Source: Stratiolaelaps scimitus
Taxonomy: Eukaryota; Arthropoda; Arachnida; Mesostigmata; Laelapidae
Direction: 5' to 3'
DNA length: 64,000 nt
NCBI GenBank assembly: GCA_019614645.1
Contig: JABWDB010000005.1
Coordinates: 16,977,001 to 17,041,000 of the forward strand
In this document: piece by piece, positions 24,301 to 35,428 of the stretch
Layout: every line of letters begins with the position of its first letter
Numbering within the stretch: the stretch's first letter is position 1
Notes under the pieces: model-generated
The model's input: the letters and a program-made list of their open reading frames with translations, nothing else
Told to the model about the DNA's origin: nothing
The model's database searches: none
Position numbers and translations under genes: made by a program

Positions 24301-25054
24301 CTTTTGCATTCGATGGGACAAATTGTCGGCTTTGGCACGACACCGCGGGCAAACTGTGAATGGACCCTTTGGACGTCATGATTCGCGAGGAGCATTGTGA
24401 ATAATACGTACAATTTGCCGGCGGACGGCTACGGTTTACGTCGCACATAATTTATAAGGGGTGTTATTATAGTAATAGTATTATTATTATTATAAGATTA
24501 TGATTGCTTATTTATATAACTCGAGGTCAACAATGGTATCCCAAATTATACGAACGCATGTTAATAATTCAGAAGGGTATAACGCCATATTCATTACAAA
24601 GAAAATAGTTTTTGTTTTTTTCTAAATTTAATTTTTTTTTAGACTTTATTGTTTGAATTTGCAGACAACGTTTGGAAACGTATTAATAAAAGTTTCCCAA
24701 AGAAAAAAACCAAGCAATTGACTACGATCTATTATAGTATATAAATCATCACGATTTCATGGCAGTTCTACTCGTTTGTGATTTACTTGATTTGTGATTC
24801 ACTTATCCGGTGATTTACTTGAGTAAATAACTAGTGGCTATTAGAAATTTCCCGCGAGCTATATACCGTTGCAAGCATCCAGAAGCAAGAACAAACGAAC
24901 GGTTGTATCGTATTGTCTAATGATGTGATATGCATTGTTTACCTGCATGTTGAAACTTGCACTCCTTTAGCTGCCCCTCGCTGCCTTCGTCCGGTGGCGT
25001 CGATGTCGCTACGGCGTATGCGAAGAGAGACACAGAACAGAGTACAGACAACAT
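14041..25054 (-). CDS. Single-pass receptor with fibronectin-III-like modules, 14 exons
   Basis: Assembled by splice phase: 25054-24943, 21944-21835, 21069-20960, 20469-20246, 19822-19704, 19178-19025, 18712-18573, 18394-18178, 17659-17523, 16605-16386, 16132-15908, 15592-15328, 15280-15142, 14061-14041, giving 730 codons without a break. Exon 1 encodes a signal peptide (MLSVLCSVSLFAYAVA). The ectodomain shows repeated FN3 hallmarks: MLVEWSDPECPVSGFFVRL; GTAELTWRLSES followed by LLDANYSVFLSTL; LEVWWKIC; LHCSWRYEGV. It also has scattered cysteines and N-glycosylation sequons. One membrane span (about 614-640, GLLVVGGIVTVVAVV) is preceded by a Thr/Pro-rich stalk and followed by a basic segment, in a tail of about 90 residues. 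Cytokine-receptor-like (Domeless/gp130 style) is an inference; no YxxQ motif was seen in the tail. Weakest joins: the 16605 boundary, the last exon, and possible missing exons between 24943 and 21944. Confidence 0.6.
14946..14998. repeat. (ATT)n microsatellite
   Basis: About 17 tandem ATT units with one slip near the end, in the last intron of the FN3 receptor gene. Confidence 0.95.
18472..18500. repeat. (TA)n tract beside an FN3 receptor exon
   Basis: Pure TA run about 80 nt upstream (minus sense) of the acceptor at 18395. A second TA run lies at 18832-18852. Confidence 0.9.
19357..19445. repeat. Near-perfect inverted repeat with a (TA)n core
   Basis: Arms of roughly 30 nt flank a TA run. 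The left arm contains CAGGATTGTTAC and TTAATTTGTATA, and the right arm is their complement in reverse (TATACAAATTAA, GTAACAATCCTG), with about three mismatches. It lies in an intron between the exons at 19822-19704 and 19178-19025. It is either an expanded palindrome or a very small foldback (MITE-like) element. No transposase is nearby. Confidence 0.8.
21279..21317. repeat. (TA)n microsatellite, FN3 receptor intron
   Basis: Pure alternating TA run of about 40 nt between the exons at 21944-21835 and 21069-20960. Confidence 0.95.
23133..23235 (+). CDS. Possible first exon nested in the FN3 receptor's first intron
   Basis: ATG opens 34 hydrophilic codons (MGDRFNMYRSADSNRKM at the start, then an acidic stretch DEDEQ) that end at a donor, AACG|GTAAGC, in phase 1. 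It lies on the opposite strand, inside the long first intron of the FN3 receptor gene. No partner exon was identified and no family is recognised, so it may be chance. Confidence 0.18.
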
Positions 25055-26094
25055 CCGAATTTGTACTGCACCCCAGTGAAGTAAGCCCGCCGCACTGCAC
25101 TCCAATGCACCCCGCTCAGTTTTCGGGAGCCGACAGCGCATTGTGCCTCTTGTGTTCATTGGGACGCTTTACGATTGTGGTCAACGCTTAAACGTCCAGT
25201 ACACTTGACGCTTGATTGAGCAAAGATCGCCTCCATGGAACGTCTAAGTGGCTTACGATGGCATTCGCTGATCATGTATAACACGTGTTAGATATATACT
25301 TGGACATACAGTGAGTCACTAATCGATCACTTGTGAATTTCGTGAGATTTAAGCAATGCTTTCTTCGAATGGCTTCTACGACAGGCGGCACTTGCCGGAA
25401 GTTTCGTGTTGTCCATCAACGCTTTGCCGTCAGGTTGACTGTGGGGTGCCACTGCAAGGTGAGGGTGTTTGTTTGGCGATTTAGGGACTGCGTTGTCGGA
25501 TTTGGCGCTGGCTTAAGGAAGCTTACTAAAAGCTATCCCTAATCACCCGTCCGTTGGCAGTACCTACATGACATTGATGCGGGGACAGTTCGGGTGAATT
25601 GACTGGTACACATGAATTTTCCTCGTACTCGAAGTATTCCGAGTGTGGATTTACCATTTAGCTTTATGCCTGCAGACATAGGTGTGAGTAATGGACACAT
25701 ATATATATATATGGTTGCGGAGGGCCGTTACGTGTATCTGTACGATGGCTTGCTCATACTGTGTACCTGTCACGGTATGAGCAAGCAATCAGGCAATCGT
25801 CATTTTATAATTTAGGCAACCTAATTTTAAACTAAAGTGGTTACCCCAGCGATTTACATCAGTAGGCAACATATCCATCCAATTCCGACTTCAAGGGTCT
25901 TGAATATCAGTCTTATTATATTCTAATTGTCTGATTCATTGATTTACCTGAGAGGTTTAGAAATACGACCGATTCTGTCCAAGCAATAAAGCGGCAAAGC
26001 TATTCAGTATAATAGTCCATGATATGCAGTCAACTAAAGGAGTATATGTATACGCGTCGCCAACTATCGACAGAATCAGCAATCATCGTCGATC

Positions 26095-26442
26095 ATGACG
26101 GCTTATCTCTCTCTCTATGTATTCGCGGCAAGGAAGTTTTGGGACAAGCAAATCAATAAGGAAATTGAAATCAACACGAAGCTCGTAATTTACCCTACTG
26201 AGCTACGGTGTAATGACCGCCATACAAACGTGTGCAGAGCCGGTTTGACTAGCGATTCTAGCACTTTCTGGTCTAATAAACCCAAACGGAACTGCAGTGA
26301 CGCAAGAGGTCGAGTCAGCCACTGGGCAAAGCCGTACCTCTCAGAGGTGGTCATAGAAGCCGAAGCTGGTAAAGGCAACTTCCAATCGCCTAATGAACTT
26401 ACGACGCGAATTAGCCTCGAGCAGACCAAATTAGATAACTGA
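26095..26442 (+). CDS. Unassigned 115-codon open frame
   Basis: ATG-initiated frame of 115 residues beginning MTAYLSLYVFAARKFWDK and ending in a stop, without splice sites. It has no recognised domain. The opposite strand is also open for about 80 codons across the same DNA, so coding is unproven. It could be a decayed transposon fragment or chance. Confidence 0.15.
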   Translation: MTAYLSLYVFAARKFWDKQINKEIEINTKLVIYPTELRCNDRHTNVCRAGLTSDSSTFWSNKPKRNCSDARGRVSHWAKPYLSEVVIEAEAGKGNFQSPNELTTRISLEQTKLDN

Positions 26443-27111
26443 GCTTACGAGAAACGTATCAAGGTGCATACGTAGCTGGAATACTGAAATCTGATGAGTG
26501 AAATTTCGAGAGCGATTCGGACGAAGAAAAAGTGAGATATCCCGCAATGTTGAAGTAGTCCAACTGCGTTCTGACAGAGTAATACAATGCAAACTTAACG
26601 AAGAAAAGAAAACCAGCTAACAGAAGAAGTCAAAGCAATTTGGGGTTTACCCAGTAGTTGAAACGAATGAGGACGAGTTCATGATAATTGCCCTAATTCG
26701 ACATCGTCGAAAAAGAGCAAATCGGCTCAATGTTGTTCACTGCTGCCGTGGTCTATCGTAATATTGAGTCGACGGATAGAAAAACAAAGCTTTGCCTGTT
26801 ATTTATATATATATATAATCTTGTGCTATGTTTTTTTGCTATTCTGGATGATATCGACTTTCGAATGGCCTTAGCTCGGTCTGGTAGATGGCAATCATAT
26901 TTGTACTAGTGTCTGTGTATAAGTATTAGGTACAAACATGGTAGAGATACGGGCCTAGAGCACTCCGTCGTCCGAGTGGGCGTAGTTCATATTTTTCGTA
27001 TAAAAAGTGAACAAGGCAATTTGGTTTTTGTTCGATCCGTACACATCAATGTAGTCATGAAGTAAATGTCTTAACGTCCATGGAAATAGGTTACGAAGAA
27101 AAAATGATTAG

Positions 27112-27118
<7 letters not shown>

Positions 27119-27154
<36 letters not shown>
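27119..27154. repeat. (TA)n microsatellite
   Basis: Pure alternating TA run of about 36 nt. Confidence 0.95.
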
Positions 27155-27156
<2 letters not shown>

Positions 27157-27239
27157 AATGGGCGGCGCAATGATACAGTGCAATTATACGCGAAGATGAA
27201 CGCCGTCTATTCTGTCACTATCGTCTTTTTCCCTAATTA

Positions 27240-30200
27240 TTGCGTGGATATATAATAGTTAACCTAGCTATCCCTCCACACAAGTCTGTTTCCAGTTGGC
27301 TTTTATGTCATTATATTCGTACACGTATCCTATCGGCCTTACTGCGGCCCAAATCGACCGCACTCATCATATTCTCCCCAGAACCATCTCTCCTCCTTCT
27401 CCCTGCCATCAATAATAACAACCGCGTCAAGCCGAAATTTCGCACCAACGATTCTGCCGATATCGTTCGCCACGCTGAGCAGTGAAAGTGCACTATTTCG
27501 ACTGTTACACCTTGAGCGCCACTGCTACGCCACACTATTGCTCGCTCTCGATTTAACTTGCAGCACTGGAACGGGATTCTGCCAAGTGTCTTGGCCTTCT
27601 CTCTGCCTATTCTCTGTCTACTATAGTTCTCCTCCGTTGCCTCAACCTTTCGCTGTCAGCCGCCGCCGCTGCCGCGTTCGATCCAGCCAAATGTTCGTGT
27701 TCGCTGATAGTGTCAGAGATATCGTTAAGATGAGCGACATCACGACACCCGATGACGACGACAACAGCAGGAGCACGACAGCAGTGCAAAACTACACTAC
27801 GACCACTAGTCAGTGCCGAGCACGCCATATAGCGCAATTATGTGGCGTGTGTCACCCAATGTTGCTCGTGGTGATGGTGGTGGCGGCGATGGTGACGGTT
27901 GTGATGTAGCAGCAGCAGCAGTTGGTCGGCTCCTGGCAATGCTAGCTGACTCCCTTTTGCCGGCTGTTGTTGCTGCTGCTGCTGCTGCTGTTGAGCCTCT
28001 TCACGCAAGAGGTTTTGCTCTGCAGCGTGCTTTTGACGCCGGTGCAGCTGTTGCTGACGTGTGTAGATAGCGTCGCGAGTACTCGCTGCCGTCAGGGTAG
28101 TGCTAGTTGTAGTCGTAGATGTAGAAACAGACGAAAAAGAAGAAGACACCGAACGACGAAAGTCGACAACGTCAACAACACCAACATCGACGAAGACCCT
28201 TCGACTCGCGTTCTGCCATCGTTCTCTGTTGGGTTTTCATGTTCTCTTCCGCTGTTCGATTTTCGGCTTGCCCTACCCACTTGTCTGTCGTTCTGTCTGC
28301 TCGCTCGCTTGTGTCCCGTATTCGCTGGCTGGCCGCTACTTGGTGATGGCAATGCCGATGCGATGGTGATCTGCTTTTGGCTCCCGGAGCGCTGCCGCCG
28401 CCGCCGCTGCTGCTGCTGCTATCTGGCCACCGGCGTTTCCCGGGGAAAAAGACGACACCGGTGTTTGCTGCTCGAGAAATCCCGATGGTCGTCGCTGCCG
28501 CTGCGGCTGCCGTCACCACCTCCGATCTCTGTCTATGATGGCTAGTCGGTGGCTGAATGGCCGGACGATGGGTAACCACGGTGATAGCGACGGTGGTCAC
28601 CAACTGTTGCTGCGACAGCAACATCGATTGCCACTGCTTCTGAGGGGCGATGCGTTCCCCTCGATGCTGTCCTATCATGTGACGGCGGCGGCTGCGGTTG
28701 TTGCTGGCTTTTGCTCCTCTGGCCGCCTTTTTCCACGGCGCAGCGCTGCCGAATGTTCGCTTTTTTCTTCGTTGTCGTCGTCGTCGTCGTCATCGCCATC
28801 GGCAGCCATCATTGCCGATGATGATATTGCTGCTCCTGTGCAACGTTGGCAGCTTCTTCATCTGGCCCCGACCGCCTTGCCTGGCTGACTGGCTATCTTC
28901 GATCTACCAGCACAGGGCTGGATGATTGCCGGCGGCGGATAGCGGGTCCAAGTGCGCGGCCGAAGACCGCCGAACGCCACCGCGATACGGCAGTACCACT
29001 ACATACTGTGGGGCTAGCAGTGAATACCGCTACGGCCGCTATGGCCGCTATTGCACTTGCATTGGTCTCTCCCTGCGCCCCGTCCCCCGCCATACGCATA
29101 CATGAGAATGTTCAAGGGACCGCTACGAGCGGCTGGAGCTCTCCTTTTTCATTGACTTCGACTCCTTCGTGCGCGGCGGGCTATCCCTGCAACCGCCGCC
29201 AAATACCGCTGGCTCCTTCACCGACGAGCTGACAGACACACAGACAGACTCACCCTCATATACTCACTGGCTGAACCTGAATCAACGAGTCAGCCCCGTC
29301 TATCTCGCGGTGGGCTCACTTCGCCGGGCTGAAGATAGGCGCTCGTTCCATCTGCGCCGTCGGCCTGTGCGCTGTTTGTTGCCTTCGTTCGACCGACCGA
29401 CCGAGCGTCTTCGGATCTCGCCGCTATTCCGTAGCGCAGAGGGCCGCGACGACGAGCCGGCCCACCGGCGGCCGGCTGACACGACGGCGGGCCGCTTATA
29501 AGATTCACATTCCGGCCGGTAGACGGCGTCGTCCGTCTCCTCGCCCCGATCTTCAGAAGCCGGCCGAGAAAGGGGAACCAGTCGGTAGGACAACGACGAC
29601 GACGACGACTACTTCGTGGCAGTTACGGCGACGGACGGCGAAATCAGCGGACAACAGGGGACGGACCCACTGACGGTCGTCATCGGACGAAACCACTTCG
29701 CCGCCTGCCATTGAGTGCTGGTGGTCGGAAACCGCTGATGTCTAACCGTTGCTGCTGGCCGAGCTGGCTGACTGCTAGTTGACCGCGTTATTGGACAGGT
29801 TCTTGAGCAGGTAGTTACGAACGAATCTCGGCAAGGATTCGGTGTCGACAACGTTCGAGGGACAACTACAGAGAGAAGGAGAGAGGGAGAGAGAGAGAGA
29901 ACGTAAAAGAAGCGGTGGTGGTTTTAGTGACGAGAGGTTTTGCAAGGCAGAAGTAGCACGCGACAGGTGCAAGGAACAACAACAACAACAAAAATAGCAT
30001 ATGCCCATGTGCTGTGAGATCTGTTCTGTGTCCTAAATGTGTCTCAGAGAGGAGAATCGTGCCAAGGAGCTCTCTAGGAGGTCATACTGAGTAGAGAAGA
30101 GGAAAAACGCCGAACACGAGGAGCAAACGTGGTGAATACAAAATACAACAACGTGGCGCCGCTCGAGCTCGACAACGCCGTTAAGAGCTTGAGTGCGTTT

Positions 30201-30486
30201 TTGTGTGGGCAATAGAAATATAGCACAGAGGTGAAATAGGCCCAGGGACGTGGTTGTGGAAATCTCGTCCTGTGGCATATCTGTGTCCGACTGTTCTCAA
30301 TCGTGGTGTGGCAAAAACGAGTGAATCAGTGAATGAGCAATCGAGCAAGCCACCTATCAATTGGTCGAGTGATTGACAGAAGTGATTGAGGTACATTGTA
30401 AACCTCATCGCAGTCGACCGTCCATCGCATTAGGCCAATCTAGATTTTGTTGGTAGTACCTCGGTAGTAGTGAGTCCGGCACCATC
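27240..30486 (+). promoter_or_regulatory. GC/CpG-rich region, probable promoter and 5' leader of the claudin-like gene
   Basis: Markedly richer in GC and CpG than the flanks, with runs of GCT/CAG (27968-27992), CGT (28776-28795) and AG (29877-29901). Both strands are open in several frames for 70-190 codons, but the predicted peptides are low-complexity products of trinucleotide runs and none has a domain. The region ends at the ATG of the claudin-like exon at 30487, so promoter plus leader is the simplest reading. Splice sites in the leader were not determined. Confidence 0.4.
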
Positions 30487-30727
30487 ATGTGCTGCTCGGC
30501 GGTCACCCTGTCGCTGGCTACCATCACCGCTGTCCTGGGACTTCTCTGCCTGACAGTGGCGTTTGGAACCGATTCATGGATGGAGATACGGGTCAACCGA
30601 ACGCTTGTTCGAAACTCACTGACAAAGGACACCGATGAATATCGCTCGTTCGAGACCCAGCTCGAGTACTTCTCGAGGGATGTTGGCCTACTCAGGATAT
30701 GCTTCCCCGATAAACGACCAAAGACAA
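30487..30727 (+). CDS. First coding exon of a claudin/PMP22-superfamily membrane protein
   Basis: ATG in good context (ACCATC before it) opens 80 codons, ending ACA A|GTGAGT, a consensus donor in phase 1. The peptide has a first membrane span (SLATITAVLGLLCLTVAFGT) followed by DSWMEIRVNRT and, further on, GLLRICFPDKRP. This matches the superfamily plan of TM1, then an extracellular loop with a conserved W and a GLWxxC box, here with Leu in place of Trp (GLLRIC). An N-glycosylation sequon (NRT) lies in the loop. The closest style is CLDND1, TMEM178 or CACNG-type proteins rather than classical claudins. Remaining exons (TM2-TM4) were not found within the following 33 kb. They may be beyond a long intron or missed by eye. 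Long upstream CpG-rich leader. Confidence 0.68.
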
Positions 30728-32181
30728 GTGAGTGTTACATAAATCTACACAATCCTTTTCTGCGAGTTTGTACTTAGTGTACGAGCTTCTCGTTTTGCGA
30801 GAACGGCGTCTCCCACTAGAACTCAAGGAGCCTGGCTAGAATCTGCAATGAGGGATAGCGGTCAGAAAAAGTGATTATGTGTACGAAAAAAATAGAGATG
30901 AAGACCCGGGCTGATGAGTTCAGCTTCGGACACGCTCGGGCAGCGGTCCCATAAAGAGAAAATCAGTACACCAATATTGTTTTGTTCATATTGTCTTATT
31001 TTTTCCATTAAAATGGCTAACAAACGTGTCCAGTGAGTTTTGGTTTACACGAGTTAGTTGTATGACAGGTATTCAATCTCATTGAAATACTCCAGTATTA
31101 ACTGAAATTGGGTAGTCCAATATTTGTTATATATACATGAAGTTTGTTTTCATGTTGAGATACTTGTCATTATTGCATTATCAATATTATTAGCGTAATA
31201 AGCAGCACTGGCTCATTCGGGGTCCTCCAGATCAGACAAGAGACCCTCCACCCGAACATATTATTAGGTAGCTCTGTCCGAGCGATAGATCTAATGGGAT
31301 AGTTTCGCTGATAAGGAGGCGATTGGGTCCGATGCAGTACATCGCATCGGGGGCCTGATATCTCAGTAACAATTGTAATGAGCTATTGAGCCTCGTAAAC
31401 ATCCATACGTTAGCAAAATCCTTGCAGAATCTATCATATCATAATCAAATGTTTATTCTCGGAACTGCAATATACATACATATGCTTAAGTTCTCGGTAA
31501 AAAAAAAGTAAAAAGGTTGATTGCACCTCGTTTGGCTATTGCCATTTGACACAAATGTATGACCTCAACGCAAGGTCATATGAAAGGCAGTTTCACAAGG
31601 CTCCATCGGGCCGCTGTAACGCTTACGTACTCCACGAACGAATCTGACTTATGCTTTACCCAAGTTGCATCCGAGGTGTTGCATTTAATTACCACGTCAC
31701 TGAAGGAATAGTCATCGTTGCATGAGATAGAGCGGGCAACTCAGGCACAGAGATTAGCGTGTCACGTCGACGGCACCACGTGTCCGCGACACGTCTATTG
31801 CACCTATTGCCACTGCGATAACAAACGCTCGTCAGGAGAGCGAATCTGCGAGGGGCAAATTCAAATCGTATAGCTTATGAGTGATCCCTTCGGGGAGATC
31901 TTTGCATAACAATGTAGAACAGCAAGGAACCCACACATTTGCGTTAGGGAACCCCAACGGTTACGGTTCACAAGGGCAATAAGTGATGTTAAGCTTAACA
32001 CAGAGGGTCCTATCCGTGAAATAACTCCGAATTCAGCTGATACTTTTGTTTGCAAATTGAGAACTGTGGAGTTCAGTAATTCATGGCACATGAGATGAAT
32101 AACCTCCACCAGCTGGGTTTCAGGCGATTTGCCGTTCGTAAGTCCTTGTTGGTCATTGTCCAGAGGACCTATATATATATG

Positions 32182-32218
<37 letters not shown>

Positions 32219-32227
32219 GTGGCATTT
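30728..32227. other. Probable first intron of the claudin-like gene, proximal part
   Basis: Starts with the GTGAGT donor. No convincing coding segment. A Cys-rich open frame of about 50 codons near 31710-31860 (plus) lacks ATG and splice sites. The 31-32 kb stretch has short open frames on both strands that may be decayed mobile DNA. Confidence 0.3.
32169..32215. repeat. (TA)n plus (GA)n compound microsatellite
   Basis: Alternating TA run with one G followed directly by a GA run, adjoining the 3' end of the retroposon-like unit at 32228-32766. Confidence 0.9.
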
Positions 32228-32766
32228 TACAATATATTTATTCAAACATCCAATAATTAGGAATTAGTTCTAAGGATTATTTGGGGGGGATTGGTTGGGG
32301 ACCGGGGCCGAGGCCGACATTGTCCCGAGGAGGGCGATGGCATTGCCTCTCTGCACAGCGAGGGACAGGCGTTGAGGAGGGAGGGATCCAGCTCGTTTGT
32401 CCCCGGTGGCGCGGATCAGCCTATGGTAGAGCCCTTCGAGGAAGTTCGCAATGAGGGGGCTGTGCCCGCCTAAGGTTTCAGGGGCCAGGGGGAAAGGAGG
32501 TGGATGGCCTGTTTTTTTTTAGAGCTGACCCTCAGCTGTTCCCCTGCCTGACAGGCCTCAGCTCTTAACCTTTAGGTATTCCTATGAGGACCTGTCGGGG
32601 CCACCTTTGCTTATTCTCTGCCTTACTTGTACCTGACAGGAATCCTCAGATAAAGAAAGATGATAAAGAACTCCAAAGATTCTCCGCGTCTGACAAGATT
32701 TAAGCCCAACACACACGTGTCCTTCCGGTCTAGTGGTCTAGGGCGCTCACCACTAGGCCATCCAGG
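32228..32766 (-). mobile_element. Retroposon-like unit with tRNA-like head
   Basis: Read on the minus strand, 32766-32690 resembles a degenerate tRNA: an A box TGGCCTAGTGG (exact to the TRGYNNARNGG consensus) and, about 45 nt on, a weak B box GGGCTTAAATC. The unit then continues about 460 nt, through an open frame of about 75 codons (roughly 32505-32270) containing HSPLIANFLEGLYHRLIRAT and QRLSLAVQRGNA. This is followed by TAG and AATAAA (32242-32237) next to a microsatellite. Head, tail signal and simple-repeat junction suggest a SINE or a LINE-derived SINE. The protein fragment is not identified. Confidence 0.45.
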
Positions 32767-35283
32767 GGACAAGAAGTGGATGGCCTGGAGAGTGGCGTAC
32801 TTCCGTAGCTTGGCCCTCTCCGTACGCGCTTGCGCGTAACCGGGTATATGCATATATATAGATATGTATTGATGTCGCGACATTTTTATTGACGTCGTCG
32901 AGCAGCCACGCGAAGTGTGAGTGTGTACATTATTTGATATCATTGCGAACAAGCGCCCCCCTTTGATTCAAATACGTGTGCAAGAAACTCATGTGCGTTC
33001 AACATAAGTGCAGCCTTTATTCCGAAGAGATGACAGTTTCAAACTGTTTCGATTCAAACTGACCAGTCTGCTACATCAAGCGACATAAACGACATCACTG
33101 CATCACGCGTCTGTATGAGTTCAGTAAACATCGCAGTGTATCCCGCAGATCAGCTGCAGACCATACGTCCGACATGGCTACGATTTTCTGAACAATTATC
33201 CCCATACCAAAAAATGGTAACGCATAGAGAACACTCTATGTAATTATGATATACATAGACGAATTATGAATAATTTTCTCATGATACGCCCCCTCCACCG
33301 GTGCTTCCACCGCGTGCATTGTACGACGCCTAGGCCGAGCGTGTACGAATGTTGCCAAATATCAAAACGTGTATCTATAATAAAAAATGCACTTGCGTGA
33401 ACACAAAGTGCTCTATAATCGACAAAGTCAGAGGCCTGATAATAGCGTCATTCAAAACGCCCACCGGCTACTGACTATTTGAGGGTTTGCTCGTGAGCGA
33501 GTTCATCGCGACATTTGTCTCTTGCGGCATCCAGCCGAGACTTAAAAACTGCCGTATTTCTAACCAAGAACGACCATGGTTCTAAGCTGTCCACTAGGCC
33601 TAACGGCAGTGAAATAGTGTGTTGTGGTTTGCTTTGTTTTGCACATACCCATAATGTCTCCAAGAGTAGACTCTGTAGCAGATAAATAGAATAACGTCTT
33701 AAAGAGAAGTAGCTTCGCTGCATAATATTCAATGCTGACTATACTTCTGCTCATTTTGAATGCTTGTTCATGCTGGCTGGTGGTGCAAGCTTGGCCTCTA
33801 TTCGAGCAGCTTTTCGAGGAGATAAAACGCTAGCAGTTCATTGACTTCGTGGGACATGCCGCGGAATCTTTAATTCGATGATGACTTCACAAAATCTAGA
33901 TAGTGTCGCTATTACATCTGAATACGATGTATTTTCGTCACATAAAATGACTTTAAAGATCAGATCCAGCCGCTCCGCCGTAACAGCGAAAACGTTATGA
34001 CGCTGAAGTAATCCAAAGGCTGTGTAAATGCCTAATATCTCAAATTAACATCCACACTATTTAGCAATGGTTGTACGAGCTAACTGCCCGTATTCACAGC
34101 CCATTTGGTGAGGATCGGTTTTTATCTCAGAGCCTTCAATATTCAAGGTATCGATTACCATGGAAATGTAGTATCAGGCTAAGTTGAGCCTTGTACAATT
34201 GATTACGGCGCAGCTCGTTACACATGCCCGATAACCCCCTACAATGACATGAGAACTCCAGCCAACACACACAAACACACTTAGAGCTCAGGTCAGCGAG
34301 GTAGCACTCCTCATATATATATATATATATATATCTTTGCGGAGTGTCTGGCGGTCCGCGAATCGTGACGGTGAGACGGTCCCTCTCGAGTTATGTTCAG
34401 CCTCTGCGTATGAATGCACGTTGCTAGACGGACAATTCTGCGGCCGCCTATAAATATCTTGTCTTTCTTCAATTCTTCGTTCGCTTTGTGAGCTTGTCCT
34501 TCTTTTGGCCTGCCGACCAATCCGCCGATGGGGCCCCTTGCCGGTTCGGATCGGAGACGATCCAGAAAAAAAGAGCAGACCTCGGTGATGCAGGAACGAA
34601 GACACCACCCGGCCACAGCCTTCACCCGAGGTTATCGCTGTCGCCGCTGGGGTTGCTGCTGCTGCTGCTGCTGTTGTCGACGACGACGACGGTGACGGCG
34701 ACACCACACAGTGAACGTTGAAGAGAACCTTTACTACGACTAATACCACTGCTGCTACCGCCGGAACGCAAAGCCGACGTCGGATCACGACGCGATGATG
34801 ACGACGGCGATACGAAAACAGCTATGACGAGGGCGACGTACGCCGTCGTACGTTCTGACTCTTCTTTCGAGAAGCCGAATCGACCTGTGTCTTCGTTTTC
34901 GCCTGCGCATCCTTTCGGCTTGGCCCTTGTATAATTTTACCCAGACAGGTCATCCCCCCGCAGGTCTCTTGCCGGCACCAATTCCTAGCACACCGATTCG
35001 CGGTGCCATCTCGATCGACCGAAAACCAAGGAGATAGCAGCTACGCCGTGTCAATATATATGGAGGTGCTCACGTGCAGAGAGAGGGAATTTCTGAGAGA
35101 CGGTCATGAACGGGTCCGCCCTGATGCGGCGAACTTTCTACGTGTTTGGATTCCTAGGAGTCCGACGCGGGTCGGTCTGGGTTTTTGGTATTGTTCTCGG
35201 TTACACAAGCCCATGCGTATATATCTCGAGCGCGTATGGTTTCGACTTGATTTTTTGCCTTGTGATTGGCCGCCTGAATAATA
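32767..35283. other. Unassigned interval up to the mariner element
   Basis: No recognised gene. A (TA)n run at 34314-34334 and a GC-rich trinucleotide stretch at 34620-34850 give long but low-complexity open frames on both strands. Confidence 0.35.
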
Positions 35284-35311
35284 TTAGGTAGTCCCCAGCA
35301 AATTGTCGCGC
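35284..35311 (+). repeat. Mariner left terminal inverted repeat
   Basis: Pairs with the complement of 36542-36569. Differences are limited to single bases after the shared TTAGGTAGTCCC. Confidence 0.9.
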
Positions 35312-35428
35312 CTTTCGGATGGCGCACAGCCCGAACTACGCCACACAATGCGTTCATTTTTGGAGTGGGCACGCGGTAGGAACGTGGCTTCCTTTCGAAC
35401 ACTGAGTGGTTTCGATACGATCAGAAAG

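Larger units (their letters stand above)
25055..27239. other. Upstream flank of the FN3 receptor and interval before the GC-rich region
   Basis: Probably includes the promoter of the receptor gene just above 25054. No conserved protein segment recognised, apart from a weak 115-codon frame listed separately. A (TA)n run occupies 27119-27154. Confidence 0.35.

Noticed and set aside
27838..28678. Long minus-strand frames with poly-Gln, Ser and Thr runs in the GC-rich region
   Set aside because: They are by-products of CAG/CTG and CGN runs, with overlapping open frames on both strands and no domain or splice support.
31256..31275. TATTAGGTAG motifs here and at 10270-10279 resembling the mariner terminus
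   Set aside because: The match stops after about 10 nt and no second terminus was found.
35303..35428. Upstream extension of the transposase frame
   Set aside because: Starts at TTG just inside the terminal repeat. The ATG at 35429 gives the normal mariner length.
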